Assembly (NCBI RefSeq): GCF_005503625.1
Contig: NZ_SCMX01000026.1
Location: forward strand, 21,185-85,184
DNA from: Cupriavidus sp. 2SB
GTDB lineage: Bacteria; Pseudomonadota; Gammaproteobacteria; Burkholderiales; Burkholderiaceae
DNA length: 64,000 nucleotides
Reading direction: 5' to 3'
In this document: piece after piece, positions 15,459 to 24,432 of the stretch
Layout: the number at the start of each line of letters is the position of its first letter
Numbering within the stretch: the first letter of the stretch is position 1
Position numbers and translations under genes: made by a program
Notes under the pieces: generated by a model
What the model was told of the DNA's origin: nothing
The model's input: only the letters and a program-made list of their open reading frames with translations
Databases searched by the model: none

Positions 15459-16697
15459 ATGGAGCGAGACAGGCGGATGGATGACTTTCTGCTGAACACC
15501 ACGCACGAGGAAGTGCGCCACTGGCTGGGCCACGCGCTCCAGGGTGCTGGCAGGCTCGTCGCCGAGGATGGCGCACAGGAGGCGTTCATCGACCAGATCG
15601 GCGCGCTGCGCCCGGGGCTGGTCTTCCTCGATTTCACGGCGGCACACGCGAGCGCGTCGGCGCGGCTGGCCGAACAGGTGGTGCGGCTGTTTCCGCAACT
15701 GCCGATGGTGGCGGTGGGCCATGCGGCCGAATCCGAGACCATGCTCACGGCGATGCGCGCCGGCGTGCGCGATTTCATCGACCTGCGCGGCGCACCCGCA
15801 CAGGCCACGGCCGCCGTGAAGCGGCTGGTGGTGCCGCGCGCCCAGGTGCGTGCCGTGACGCACAAGGATCGGCACGGCAAGGTAGTGGCGCTGCTCGGCG
15901 CACGGCCCGGTGTGGGCGTGACGAGTCTCGCGGTCAACCTTGCCGCGGCGGTGCGGCAGCGGCAGGACGCAGAAGTGCTGCTGCTCGATCTTGGACTGCC
16001 CGCACGCGATGGCGCGCTGTACCTCAACATCGCGCCGGAATTCCATTTCGTGGAGGCCGTGCGCAATGTGCGCCGCTTCGATCATGTGTTCGTGCAGACG
16101 GCGCTCGCGCGCCACGCCAACGGCGTGTCCGTGCTGCCGCTGCCGGCCACGCTGGCCGAACTGCGCGACATCTCGTACTCCGAAGCCCTCACGCTGTTCG
16201 ACCGCCTGCGCGCGTTCTTCGATCTTCAGGTGATCGACCTCGGCGGCTTCACCAATGCGGAGTTCATGGCACAGATCGTCAAGGCGGCCGATGCCGTGGT
16301 GCTGGTGGCCGAGCAGAGCGTGGGCGCGATCGTGTCCGCAGCCGAAGTCGTGCAGGAGTTGCACAAGCGCGAGGTGGAGCGGCAGGACATGCATCTGCTG
16401 GTCTCGCGTTTCGATCCCGAGTTGGGCGTGGAGGCGCAGCAGATCGCCGAGCGCATCGGTGTGTCGAGCGTTGGGACGCTGCCCGACCGGCGCGCGGCGC
16501 TGCTGCAGGCCGCCAATCGTGGCGTGGTGCTGGCCGACGAGGCACCCGCCGATCCCTACGTGCGCGCCCTGGGCGCGTTGATGGAGCGGCTGGGATACCA
16601 CGCCGGACAACTGTCCGAGCGCGGCATCCTGGCACGGATCAAGGACAAACTGCCCGATGCGCTGCGTGTGGCGCGCACTGCCCGGGCCGGGAACTGA
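15459..16697 (+). CDS. tadZ: Flp pilus localisation ATPase TadZ/CpaE
   Basis: A 412-residue MinD/ParA-superfamily protein. The N-terminal 120 residues resemble an atypical receiver domain without the full acidic pocket. From about residue 140 a deviant Walker A (GARPGVGVTS) starts the SIMIBI ATPase fold; LLLDLG and LQVIDLGGF supply later acidic positions. The canonical second Lys of ParA-type loops is not evident, as in several CpaE proteins. TadZ positions the Tad machine, often at a pole. Translation may begin at 15477 (MDDFLL), where GGAG spacing is better, rather than at 15459. One base separates its stop from tadA. Confidence 0.9.
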   Translation: MERDRRMDDFLLNTTHEEVRHWLGHALQGAGRLVAEDGAQEAFIDQIGALRPGLVFLDFTAAHASASARLAEQVVRLFPQLPMVAVGHAAESETMLTAMRAGVRDFIDLRGAPAQATAAVKRLVVPRAQVRAVTHKDRHGKVVALLGARPGVGVTSLAVNLAAAVRQRQDAEVLLLDLGLPARDGALYLNIAPEFHFVEAVRNVRRFDHVFVQTALARHANGVSVLPLPATLAELRDISYSEALTLFDRLRAFFDLQVIDLGGFTNAEFMAQIVKAADAVVLVAEQSVGAIVSAAEVVQELHKREVERQDMHLLVSRFDPELGVEAQQIAERIGVSSVGTLPDRRAALLQAANRGVVLADEAPADPYVRALGALMERLGYHAGQLSERGILARIKDKLPDALRVARTARAGN

Positions 16698-16698
16698 C

Positions 16699-18015
16699 AT
16701 GACCGACGCGATTGAATTCTCGGACAACACCGCCGCTCCGTTTCCTGTTTCGCAGGAGTTCCACAAGATCAAGGAGGCCGCGCACGAGCACCTGCTCACC
16801 CGCATCGAGGAACTGGGCGCGGAGTTCGGGCGATGGTCGCGCGCGGCCATCCAGCGCTTTGTCGATCTGGAACTGGAGAGCTTCACGCGCTTGCGCCGCA
16901 TCCCGATCAACGAGGCGGAACTGAAGCAGATCTCCGAGGCCCTGACCAAGGAGCTGGCGGGCTTCGGTCCCATCGAGGATCTGCTGCACGATCCCGCCGT
17001 GGAAGACATCCTCGTCAACGGCCATCACGACGTGTACGTGTCGCGCCATGGCGTGCTGGAGCGCATACCGGTGCGCTTCGCGGACAACGGCCACTTGCTG
17101 CGCATCGTGCGTCGCATCCTGGCGCCGATTGGCCGCCGGCTGGACGAGTCGAACCCGATGGTCGATGCGCGTCTGCCCGACGGGGGCCGCATCAACGTGA
17201 TCATCCCGCCGCTGGCATTGGCCGGCCCCGTGGTCTCGATTCGCAAGTTCCGCAAGGACCCGCTCACGCCCGCAGACCTGCAGGGGCTTGGCACGATGAG
17301 CCCGGAGATCACCGAGCTGCTCGAAGCCGCAGTGCGGGCGCGCTGCAACATCCTGGTGAGCGGCGGTACAAGTTCGGGCAAGACCTCGCTGCTCAACGCG
17401 CTGGCCACGTTCATCCCCGTCACCGAGCGCGTGATCACGATCGAGGACACGGCCGAGTTGGCACTGAACCATCCGCACGTGGTGCGGCTGGAGAGCCGGC
17501 CCGGCGGCTTCGAGGGCACGGGCACGGTGACGATTCGCGACCTGCTGCGCAACAGTCTGCGGATGCGGCCGGACCGCATCATCGTGGGCGAAGTGCGCGG
17601 CGGCGAGGTGCTGGAGATGCTGCAGGCGATGAGCACGGGGCACGATGGCTCGATGGGCACCATCCACGCGAGCAGTCCGCGCGAATGCCTGTACCGGCTG
17701 GAGATGCTGGCGGGCTTTGCAGGCTTCCAGGGCAGCGAGGTGAGCCTGCGCCGCCAGATCGCCAACGCGGTGGATTTCATCGTGCAGATCGGGCGGCTGT
17801 CGAGTGGCCGGCGTCGCATCGTGTCGATCACCGAGGTCACAGGGCTGGGGGACAACATCATCTCCACGCAGGAGCTGTATCGGCACGAGCCCGTGCAGAA
17901 CCCGGACGGCACCGAGACCGATCGCTGGCAGGCGCTCGGCATCCTGCCGCATTCGCCCAAGCTGGCGCGCTTGCGCCCGGCCGGCTTCGCGCTGGATGAC
18001 CGCTTTGATCTCTAG
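16699..18015 (+). CDS. tadA: Flp pilus motor ATPase TadA/CpaF
   Basis: A 438-residue secretion ATPase of the GspE/VirB11-like CpaF branch. Domains: N-terminal helical region (1-90), linker domain, then the RecA-like core with Walker A SGGTSSGKTS at about 221-230, Asp box (ITIEDTAELAL), Walker B-like region IIVGEVRGGEVLEML near 291-305, and the His box (GHDGSMGTIHASSP). It energises Flp pilus assembly (and in some bacteria retraction) at the cytoplasmic face. ATG 16699 is one base behind the tadZ stop; the longer in-frame reading would overlap tadZ. It overlaps tadB by 20 bases. Confidence 0.95.
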   Translation: MTDAIEFSDNTAAPFPVSQEFHKIKEAAHEHLLTRIEELGAEFGRWSRAAIQRFVDLELESFTRLRRIPINEAELKQISEALTKELAGFGPIEDLLHDPAVEDILVNGHHDVYVSRHGVLERIPVRFADNGHLLRIVRRILAPIGRRLDESNPMVDARLPDGGRINVIIPPLALAGPVVSIRKFRKDPLTPADLQGLGTMSPEITELLEAAVRARCNILVSGGTSSGKTSLLNALATFIPVTERVITIEDTAELALNHPHVVRLESRPGGFEGTGTVTIRDLLRNSLRMRPDRIIVGEVRGGEVLEMLQAMSTGHDGSMGTIHASSPRECLYRLEMLAGFAGFQGSEVSLRRQIANAVDFIVQIGRLSSGRRRIVSITEVTGLGDNIISTQELYRHEPVQNPDGTETDRWQALGILPHSPKLARLRPAGFALDDRFDL

Positions 18016-18934
18016 CGCCAGCCTCCTCATCGCCGCGTGTGCCCTGGTGCTGCTGGGGCTGGGCCTGCTGATGCTGGCCACGGCGCGCGCGCGCGGCCAC
18101 GCCGAACACGCGCGTGCGCACCTGACGGCGCAGACCGAGCAGGTCCGTGCGCGCTACGCCGTGGCGTCGGAGCCGGCACAGCCGGGCACGACGCGCGACC
18201 TGCGCCGCCGCTGGACGGAACTGCTGCGCCGCGCCGACCTGACACCGGCACGTGGCACCTACCTGCGCTGGGGCGCGCCGCCGCTGGTACTGGTGCTGAT
18301 CGGCGCGCTGGCGGGTGGCCTGATCGGCGCGGTGTCGATGTTGCTGACCGGCGGGGCGCTGCTCGTGTTCGTGCTGTCGATGCGCATTCGCCGCATCAAG
18401 GACAAGATGCTGCGCCAGTTGCCCGGCTTTCTCGATGGCGTGGTGCGGTTGATGACCATCGGCAGCAGTGTGCCGGCAGCGTTCCAGAACTCCGTAGCCA
18501 ATACCGAGCCGCCTTTGCGCCAGTGTCTGGTGCAGGCCATCCATCTGCAGCGTGCGGGCAAGGAACTCGATCAGGCGGTGCTGCACGTAGGACGCGCGTA
18601 CCGGCTCGACGAACTGGTCATCGTGTCGTCCGTGCTGCGGCTGTCGCAACGCTATGGCGGACGGGCCGACGTGGTCATGGAGCGCACGGCCACATTCATG
18701 CGCGACCGGGAGGAAGCGCAGCGTGAACTGCTGGCGCTGTCGGCAGAGACGCGCCTCTCGGCATGGGTGCTGGGGCTGTTGCCGCTGGTGGTGGCGGGCG
18801 GGTTGTTCGTGATGAATGCGGGCTACATCATGCTGATGTGGCGCGATCCGTCGGGCCGTTCGATGCTGATCGGCGCGGGCATGCTGGAGATCATCGGCGT
18901 GCTGCTGCTGTACCGGCTGGCAAAGTCGATCTAG
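17996..18934 (+). CDS. tadB: Flp pilus inner-membrane protein TadB
   Basis: A 312-residue type II secretion F-domain protein. N-terminal membrane segment about 4-28 (SASLLIAACALVLLGLGLLML), a second hydrophobic pair around 95-125, the cytoplasmic T2SSF domain about 135-265 (MLRQLPGFLDGVVRLMTIGSSVPAAF; LDELVIVSSVLRLSQRYGG), and C-terminal membrane segments. With TadC it forms the platform for the TadA motor. I placed the start at ATG 17996 inside the end of tadA, since upstream in-frame sequence is only the shadow of tadA. The overlap implies translational coupling. Confidence 0.9.
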   Translation: MTALISSASLLIAACALVLLGLGLLMLATARARGHAEHARAHLTAQTEQVRARYAVASEPAQPGTTRDLRRRWTELLRRADLTPARGTYLRWGAPPLVLVLIGALAGGLIGAVSMLLTGGALLVFVLSMRIRRIKDKMLRQLPGFLDGVVRLMTIGSSVPAAFQNSVANTEPPLRQCLVQAIHLQRAGKELDQAVLHVGRAYRLDELVIVSSVLRLSQRYGGRADVVMERTATFMRDREEAQRELLALSAETRLSAWVLGLLPLVVAGGLFVMNAGYIMLMWRDPSGRSMLIGAGMLEIIGVLLLYRLAKSI

Positions 18935-18943
18935 GGGCGCGCG

Positions 18944-20041
18944 ATGCAGATCGAACTCTCGCTCCTGGTGTCTGCCAGCCTGTTCGTCGCAGCCGGTGCG
19001 CTCGCGCTGCTGGCGTGGCCGCTGATGCAGCAGTGGCGGCAGCGGCGGACGGCCACGCGCACGATCGATGCCGCACTGCAAAGGCAGGCAGCCCACGTAG
19101 CGCAGGTTGCGCAGGCTGCGGCCGGCGCAGCGCCGGCAGTCACGATGCCTTCATCGCCTGCCACGACCTCGGCAGCGCAGACGCCGCAGATGTCTGCCCG
19201 CGCCGCGTCGGCGGCTGCGGCCATTGCAAAGGGCGCCACGCCTGGTGCTCCCGCCTCGCTCGGCACGAAGATCGGTGCCGAATTCGGCGAGCGCTTCAAC
19301 CAGCGCTGGCTGGAGTCGCGGCTCGGGCGCGCGGTGGTCACGCAGGAAGAGCAGTTGCTGCTGGAGCAGAGCGGCTTCTACGGCGTGCAGCCGCGTGCGG
19401 TGTTCGGGGGCATTCGCGTACTGGTGCCCACTGTGCTGGCCGTGTGCGTATTTGCGTGGCGGATCGACAAAGGACTGATGCCGGCATTGGTGTCGGCGTT
19501 CGTTGCGTTCGCATTGCTGTTCCTGCTCCCCAAGTTCATCCTGCGGCGCCGCGTGCGCAACCGCGTGGCACAGGTGGCGGAAGAACTGCCGGTGCTGATC
19601 GACATGCTGCGGTTGCTGCAGGGCGTGGGATTGTCGATCGACCAGAGCCTGCAGATCATCGTGGTGGAGTTCGGCACGATGCTGCGCGTGCTGGGTCCGG
19701 AATTGCAACGCGCCAACCAGCAGTTTGCATCGGGCCGCTCGCGGGAGCAGACGTTGATGCGGATTGGCAAGCTGTTCGATGACGAGGACCTCAAGAGCCT
19801 GATCACGCTGTTGACGCAGGTGGATCGCCACGGCGGCGCGGTGCAGGAGCCGCTGAGGCAGTTTGGCGAGCGACTGCAAGTGGCACGCAAGGCGCGCCTG
19901 AAGGACAAGATCGGCCGGCTCACCGTCAAGATGACCGGCGTGATGGTGGTCAGCCTGCTGCCGGTGCTGCTGATCCTGACAGCGGGCCCCGGTTTCCTGG
20001 GCGTGATACGCATGCTTTCGCGCATGAACGGAGGACATTGA
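18944..20041 (+). CDS. tadC: Flp pilus inner-membrane protein TadC
   Basis: A 365-residue T2SSF-domain protein, partner of TadB. An N-terminal membrane helix (about 5-28) is followed by an unusually long Ala/Thr-rich cytoplasmic linker (about 35-105). Two membrane segments (about 150-185) and the T2SSF domain (about 200-330, with AEELPVLIDMLRLLQGVGLSIDQ and LTQVDRHGGAVQEPLRQFGERL) follow, then a last membrane helix. It sits nine bases behind tadB. Its TGA shares one base with the ATG of tadD. Confidence 0.9.
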   Translation: MQIELSLLVSASLFVAAGALALLAWPLMQQWRQRRTATRTIDAALQRQAAHVAQVAQAAAGAAPAVTMPSSPATTSAAQTPQMSARAASAAAAIAKGATPGAPASLGTKIGAEFGERFNQRWLESRLGRAVVTQEEQLLLEQSGFYGVQPRAVFGGIRVLVPTVLAVCVFAWRIDKGLMPALVSAFVAFALLFLLPKFILRRRVRNRVAQVAEELPVLIDMLRLLQGVGLSIDQSLQIIVVEFGTMLRVLGPELQRANQQFASGRSREQTLMRIGKLFDDEDLKSLITLLTQVDRHGGAVQEPLRQFGERLQVARKARLKDKIGRLTVKMTGVMVVSLLPVLLILTAGPGFLGVIRMLSRMNGGH

Positions 20042-20868
20042 TGACGCAACAGATCAGGGCGCCGTGGATGTTGGCTGCGCTGGCCGCATTGATGACCACG
20101 CTCGTGCTGGGCGGCTGTGCCACGCCACCCGGCAGTGCCGACGCACTGGCACGCCAGACCGAGGCGCAGATCGAACTGGCGCGCCTGCAGGAGAAGGAGG
20201 CACGCGCCGAGTACAACGACCAGGGCGTGTACCTGGGATTGATCGGCCGCATGCAGCAGGAGGGAATGTACTACGCGTCGCTGGCCCACGTCGACGCATT
20301 TCAGAAGAAGTTCGGCAGCAACACCGCGCTGCAGGTCCTGCGCGCCGATGCGTTACGCGAGACGGGTCAGGATGACGCGGCGCTGCAGGCTTATCGCGAC
20401 CTGCTGAACACGGATCGCGCTGCGCGTGCACGCCATGGCATGGGTCTGGTGCTGGGCCGGCAGGGCGATTTCATGCGCGCCGCCGTTGAGTTGCGGCAGG
20501 CCGCTGCGATCGATCCCGTCAATGCACAGGTTGCCAACGATCTCGGATACGCGTTGATGCGCGGCGGCGCCCTGCAGGAGGCGCGCGTGCCGGTGATGCA
20601 GGCGCTGGAACTCGATGCCAACAATCCGCGCGCCATCAGCAACGCGGTGGTGTGGATGCTGGCCACGGGCAAGCGCTCGGAAGCCAACGCGATGATGCAG
20701 CGCGCGGCAATGCCGGAGCCGACGCGCGCCGCCGTGCGCAAGGAAGCGGATCGCGTGGCAAAGGCCGCGCAACAGCGCGAGAAAGCCGCGCCGCGCGGCA
20801 CCGCCAGCGCGGTAGTGAATTCACATGCCACGCAAGCCGTGGCGCTCAACGCAGGAGCCCGGCCATGA
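20041..20868 (+). CDS. tadD: Flp pilus TPR lipoprotein TadD
   Basis: A 275-residue lipoprotein with lipobox LGGC at Cys26 and tetratricopeptide-type helices from about residue 65 to 215 (units such as ALQAYRDLLNTDRAARARHGMG and PVNAQVANDLGYALMRGG). TadD is the pilotin-like partner needed for secretin assembly in Tad systems. GGAGGA precedes ATG 20041; a TTG one codon upstream is in frame but poorly spaced. The C-terminal 50 residues are Ala/Lys-rich. Its stop overlaps the next gene in an ATGA arrangement. Confidence 0.88.
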   Translation: MTQQIRAPWMLAALAALMTTLVLGGCATPPGSADALARQTEAQIELARLQEKEARAEYNDQGVYLGLIGRMQQEGMYYASLAHVDAFQKKFGSNTALQVLRADALRETGQDDAALQAYRDLLNTDRAARARHGMGLVLGRQGDFMRAAVELRQAAAIDPVNAQVANDLGYALMRGGALQEARVPVMQALELDANNPRAISNAVVWMLATGKRSEANAMMQRAAMPEPTRAAVRKEADRVAKAAQQREKAAPRGTASAVVNSHATQAVALNAGARP

Positions 20869-21224
20869 GGCATGTATCGATTCTCGCGAAACTTGCGGTA
20901 ACCGTGGCGATGGCCGCCGCATCGCTGGCAGCAGGCGCACAGACCACACAACCGCCACAGACGGAAACGATGCCCGACGCATCGGCCAGCCAGTATCGGC
21001 CCAACGATGTGCCGGTTGGCGACACCACGCGCAACCTGCTCGCCATCCAGCGCAGCGGTACGCAGGCGGGCAAGATGCTGCCGATGACCGGCGAGCAGGC
21101 AGCGCTCGGTTATGCGCGCTACATGCAGAGCTTCAACTACGCGCTGCCGGAATACTTCACCAGCCAGTCCACGGGCAGCCCATTGCGCAGCGGCTCGGCA
21201 GCCCAGTCCATCAACGGGCGGTAG
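20865..21224 (+). CDS. DUF3613 domain protein of the tad locus
   Basis: A 119-residue secreted protein. Signal peptide about 1-26 (cleavage near AAGAQ-TT), followed by a short domain with VGDTTRNLLAIQRSG, AGKMLPMTGEQAALGYARYMQSFNYALPEYF, the pattern of DUF3613 proteins encoded in proteobacterial tad loci. Its function is not known; periplasmic location next to tadD and tadG suggests an accessory of the secretin or minor pilins. ATG 20865 overlaps the tadD stop by four bases, so it is co-translated. The upstream in-frame extension is only a shadow of tadD. Confidence 0.82.
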   Translation: MRHVSILAKLAVTVAMAAASLAAGAQTTQPPQTETMPDASASQYRPNDVPVGDTTRNLLAIQRSGTQAGKMLPMTGEQAALGYARYMQSFNYALPEYFTSQSTGSPLRSGSAAQSINGR

Positions 21225-21237
21225 CCAGAGACGCGCC

Positions 21238-22938
21238 ATGGTCCGCCCCGCCGTTCTCCAAGCTCAGCAACGCGGTGCCATCAGCGTGATGGCGGCCGTG
21301 CTGATTGCCACCATCGCCATCGGTGCGCTGGTGTCGATCGACGTCGGCTATGTGTTCTACAGCCAGCGGCAGTTGCAGAAGACGGTGGATCTCGCGGCGT
21401 TGTCTGGCGCGCAGCAACTGAAACGGGCTGACGACCTGGCCACTACCTCGACCAATGTCCTGGCGTCCGTCAGTGCGGCGGCAAGCCAGAACGGATACGG
21501 CAGTGCCGTTGCGGCCAACTGCGCCGATGCAGCGGTTGGCGCAGCGGATGGCATGCGTACCTGCCTGGGCCTGTGGGACCCCGCCAATCCGGACAATGGT
21601 GACAGCGTGCGGCACTTCACGGGCGCGTACGACGCCGCCCTGGTCTCTCCCAATGCGGTACGCGTGCAGGCCACGCATACCGTGCCGATGATGTTCGTGC
21701 TGCCGGGCGGACAGTCGCGGCAACTGCGGGCCGAGGCGATCGCGGCGGGGAGTCCGCCGGTAGCGTCGCTGTCGCTTGGTAGCGGGCTATTGAACCTGAG
21801 CACGGCCAGCAGCGTGCTGGGGCTGCTACTGGGCAACACGGTCAACCTTTCGATAGCAGACTGGAATGGGCTGGCGAACGCCAATGTCACGCTGGAGCAG
21901 TTGCGCCTCAGGCTCGGTGCCGGGACGGTCGATCAACTACTGAACACCACGTTGTCGATCCAGGACTTTTATGCGCTGGTGCTGAACGCCGCGAGCAAGC
22001 AGGCGCTGCTTGGTGCCGCGCTGGGCAGCCCCGTGACGCAGCTTGGACTCAATGGCATCGGTACGAAGCTGACGTTGCAGCAGTTGCTCGATTTAGGCGT
22101 GCTGACGCCTGCGGCATCGTCGGCGGCGGAAGTGGGGCTGAATGTGGCGTCGCTGCTGACGGCTGCGGCGTATGTGGCGCGGGGGACCGATGCGGTGGCG
22201 TTGAACGTGCCGAATCTCAACCTCAATATCGGCATAGCGAAGACGTCGGCGACGGCGGCCATGACCGTTATTCAGCCGCCGCAAGTTGCCGTAGGTCCCG
22301 CACGCCAGTTGCCCGATGGCACGTGGCGGACTACGGCGAGTGCTGCGCAATTGGGTCTCAATCTCAATGTGAACGCTACTGTAGACCTGCTCTTGTTGAA
22401 GGCGGAGGTGAATCTGCCGGTATTGGCCAGGGCGGCCACGGCACAGGCCGATCTCACGGCGCTACAGTGCGCCGCGCAGCCTTCGCAGCGGCGGGCCACG
22501 GTCAATGTCTCGACAAAGCTGCTGGACGCCTGCATGAGCGAAGATGGCCGTCAATGCTCCAACAAGTCTGTGGGCATCGCCAAGGTCTACTTGCTGGGCG
22601 CGCAGGTCACCGGTGTGACAGCGCACCCGACCACGCCCAATCCGGCTTGGCAGTCGTCCAGCCAAATCACCCTTGCGCCGGGCGGCAGCGCCCAGTTGTC
22701 GTCGAATACGGCGCTCGCCGGGGCGGTGGACTCGCTACTAAAGAATCTCAATCCGACGCTGGATACCCCGGTGGCCAACCTGAAACTTGGCGATCTGTTG
22801 GACGCGTTGCTGTCTCCAGTCATCGGGTTGCTAAGCCTCGTGGTGGATTTTCTTGCCAACACCCTCGGCATCAACCTCGCCAACGCCGACCTGCAAGTCA
22901 ACAGCATCGATTGCAACAACGCCGAACTGGTGTACTGA
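21238..22938 (+). CDS. tadG: TadG-like pilus protein with long extracytoplasmic domain
   Basis: A 566-residue protein starting at ATG 21238. The N-terminal hydrophobic helix begins after QRGAISVMAAVLIATIAIGALVSIDVG with the PilF/TadG-type continuation YVFYSQRQLQKTVDLAALSGA. The remaining roughly 500 residues are extracytoplasmic, Leu/Asn/Thr/Val-rich and low in charge. There is a pair of cysteines near DACMSEDGRQCSN. It ends in another hydrophobic region (LSLVVDFLANTLGINLANADLQ). The prepilin Glu+5 is absent (Met instead), as usual for TadG. No von Willebrand MIDAS motif (DxSxS) is visible, unlike many TadG proteins. Likely a tip-associated or anchoring component. Confidence 0.82.
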   Translation: MVRPAVLQAQQRGAISVMAAVLIATIAIGALVSIDVGYVFYSQRQLQKTVDLAALSGAQQLKRADDLATTSTNVLASVSAAASQNGYGSAVAANCADAAVGAADGMRTCLGLWDPANPDNGDSVRHFTGAYDAALVSPNAVRVQATHTVPMMFVLPGGQSRQLRAEAIAAGSPPVASLSLGSGLLNLSTASSVLGLLLGNTVNLSIADWNGLANANVTLEQLRLRLGAGTVDQLLNTTLSIQDFYALVLNAASKQALLGAALGSPVTQLGLNGIGTKLTLQQLLDLGVLTPAASSAAEVGLNVASLLTAAAYVARGTDAVALNVPNLNLNIGIAKTSATAAMTVIQPPQVAVGPARQLPDGTWRTTASAAQLGLNLNVNATVDLLLLKAEVNLPVLARAATAQADLTALQCAAQPSQRRATVNVSTKLLDACMSEDGRQCSNKSVGIAKVYLLGAQVTGVTAHPTTPNPAWQSSSQITLAPGGSAQLSSNTALAGAVDSLLKNLNPTLDTPVANLKLGDLLDALLSPVIGLLSLVVDFLANTLGINLANADLQVNSIDCNNAELVY

Positions 22939-22959
22939 ACCGAATTGAACTGAACCATC

Positions 22960-24327
22960 ATGAAAGCAGAGCGCTGGGCTTACGAGACCCTTGAGGTCTA
23001 TGTCTGGGAGGGCCAGTACGAGATTGCCGATCGCGTGGCGCGCTTCCTGACGCCGCTGGGCGCCGAAGTGATTCGCGCCGGGGCGCTCGATGCGCTGCCG
23101 CCCGGCGAGGCGCGTGCAAAGCCGTGCATCGCGGTGATCAGCGCGTCGGTCATCGGGTCCGCCAAGTTCACGTTGGACGGGGAGGCCGCGCACGGCATGC
23201 CTGTGATCTGGGTGGGCGCGCCGGACCGCGAGACCGATCCCGGTCGCTTCCCGGCCGAGTACGCGCACATCCTGCCGCACGACTTTACGGGCGCGGATTT
23301 GCGCACGCAGATCGCCAAGCTGATGCCGCAACTGCTGGCGGCGGCGGAGTCGCGTCCCGACGTGGCGGATCTTGTGGCGGGTTCGCCCGCGATGCTGCAA
23401 CTGCTGGAGCAGGTGGATACGTTTGCGCGCTTCGACAGCAACGTCATGCTCTATGGCGAGACTGGCGCGGGCAAGGAGCGCATCGCGCGGCTATTCCATG
23501 AGCGCAACGGCACCTATGGCAAGGGCCCGTTCGTGGCGGTGAACTGCGGGGCGATTCCGGACGGGCTGTTCGAGTCGCAGTTCTTCGGCCATGCCAAGGG
23601 TGCGTTCACGGGCGCAATGTTCGCGCATCGCGGCTACTTCGAGCAGGCCACGGGTGGCACGCTGTTCCTCGACGAAATCGGCGACCTGCCGATGTTCCAG
23701 CAGGTCAAGCTGCTGCGCGTGCTGGAAGAAAACGCGCTGACGCGGCTCGGCTCCACGATGGCCGTGAAGCTCGACTTCCGGTTGGTAGCTGCTACCAACA
23801 AGGATCTCCGCGAAGCCGTGAGTCAGGGACGCTTCCGCGCCGACCTGTACTTCCGGCTGGCCGTGATCGAGTTGCGCATTCCGACGCTGGAAGAACGCGG
23901 CCCGGCAGACAAGGTGGGGCTGCTGCAGTCGTTCCTGCGCCACATGATCGGTGCGGCCACGTACGATGCGCTGCCGCCGATGCCGGACTGGCTCAAGGGC
24001 GCCGTGGGGACCGCGTTCTTCATCGGCAATGTGCGCGAGCTGCGCAACCTGGCCGAACGCGTGGGCATCACGGTGCAGCACTGTGGCGAGTGGGACGAGG
24101 AACGCATCCGCCCGTTGTTTCGCGCCCTGCGTCCTGGCGCATTCGATGGCACCGAGCGCGCCGATCCGCGTGGCGATGCCGAGGAACGGCGTCGCATCAT
24201 CGCGGCGCTCGATGCCAATGGCTGGCGGCGTCAGGACACGGCGGCCTGCCTGGGCATCAGCCGCAAGGTGCTCTGGGAAAAGATGCGCAAATTCCAGATT
24301 GCGGACAGTGAAGCGGAGCCAGTCTGA
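22960..24327 (+). CDS. Sigma-54-dependent transcriptional activator at the end of the tad locus
   Basis: A 455-residue bacterial enhancer-binding protein. Residues 1-140 form a degenerate receiver-like domain (as in VpsR-type activators) with no clear phospho-acceptor Asp. The AAA+ core (about 145-375) has Walker A GETGAGKE, the sigma-54-contacting GAFTGA loop, Walker [12 protein letters not shown] and the arginine-finger region. A Fis-type helix-turn-helix is at about 405-445 ([20 protein letters not shown]). It should activate sigma-54 promoters from upstream palindromes. Candidate targets in this window are the two sigma-54 elements at 9772-9786 and 10233-10247; this link is inference from proximity. 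It lies 21 bp behind tadG. Confidence 0.92.
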   Translation: MKAERWAYETLEVYVWEGQYEIADRVARFLTPLGAEVIRAGALDALPPGEARAKPCIAVISASVIGSAKFTLDGEAAHGMPVIWVGAPDRETDPGRFPAEYAHILPHDFTGADLRTQIAKLMPQLLAAAESRPDVADLVAGSPAMLQLLEQVDTFARFDSNVMLYGETGAGKERIARLFHERNGTYGKGPFVAVNCGAIPDGLFESQFFGHAKGAFTGAMFAHRGYFEQATGGTLFLDEIGDLPMFQQVKLLRVLEENALTRLGSTMAVKLDFRLVAATNKDLREAVSQGRFRADLYFRLAVIELRIPTLEERGPADKVGLLQSFLRHMIGAATYDALPPMPDWLKGAVGTAFFIGNVRELRNLAERVGITVQHCGEWDEERIRPLFRALRPGAFDGTERADPRGDAEERRRIIAALDANGWRRQDTAACLGISRKVLWEKMRKFQIADSEAEPV

Positions 24328-24432
24328 GGGGCGCGCCGGCCCGGCGACGTTATGATGCGGGACCGCGCGGCATTGCCGTGCCTGCTGCGCCACTGCGCCC
24401 GCCGTTGCGCCACTACGCCCCAAGGAACCGAA

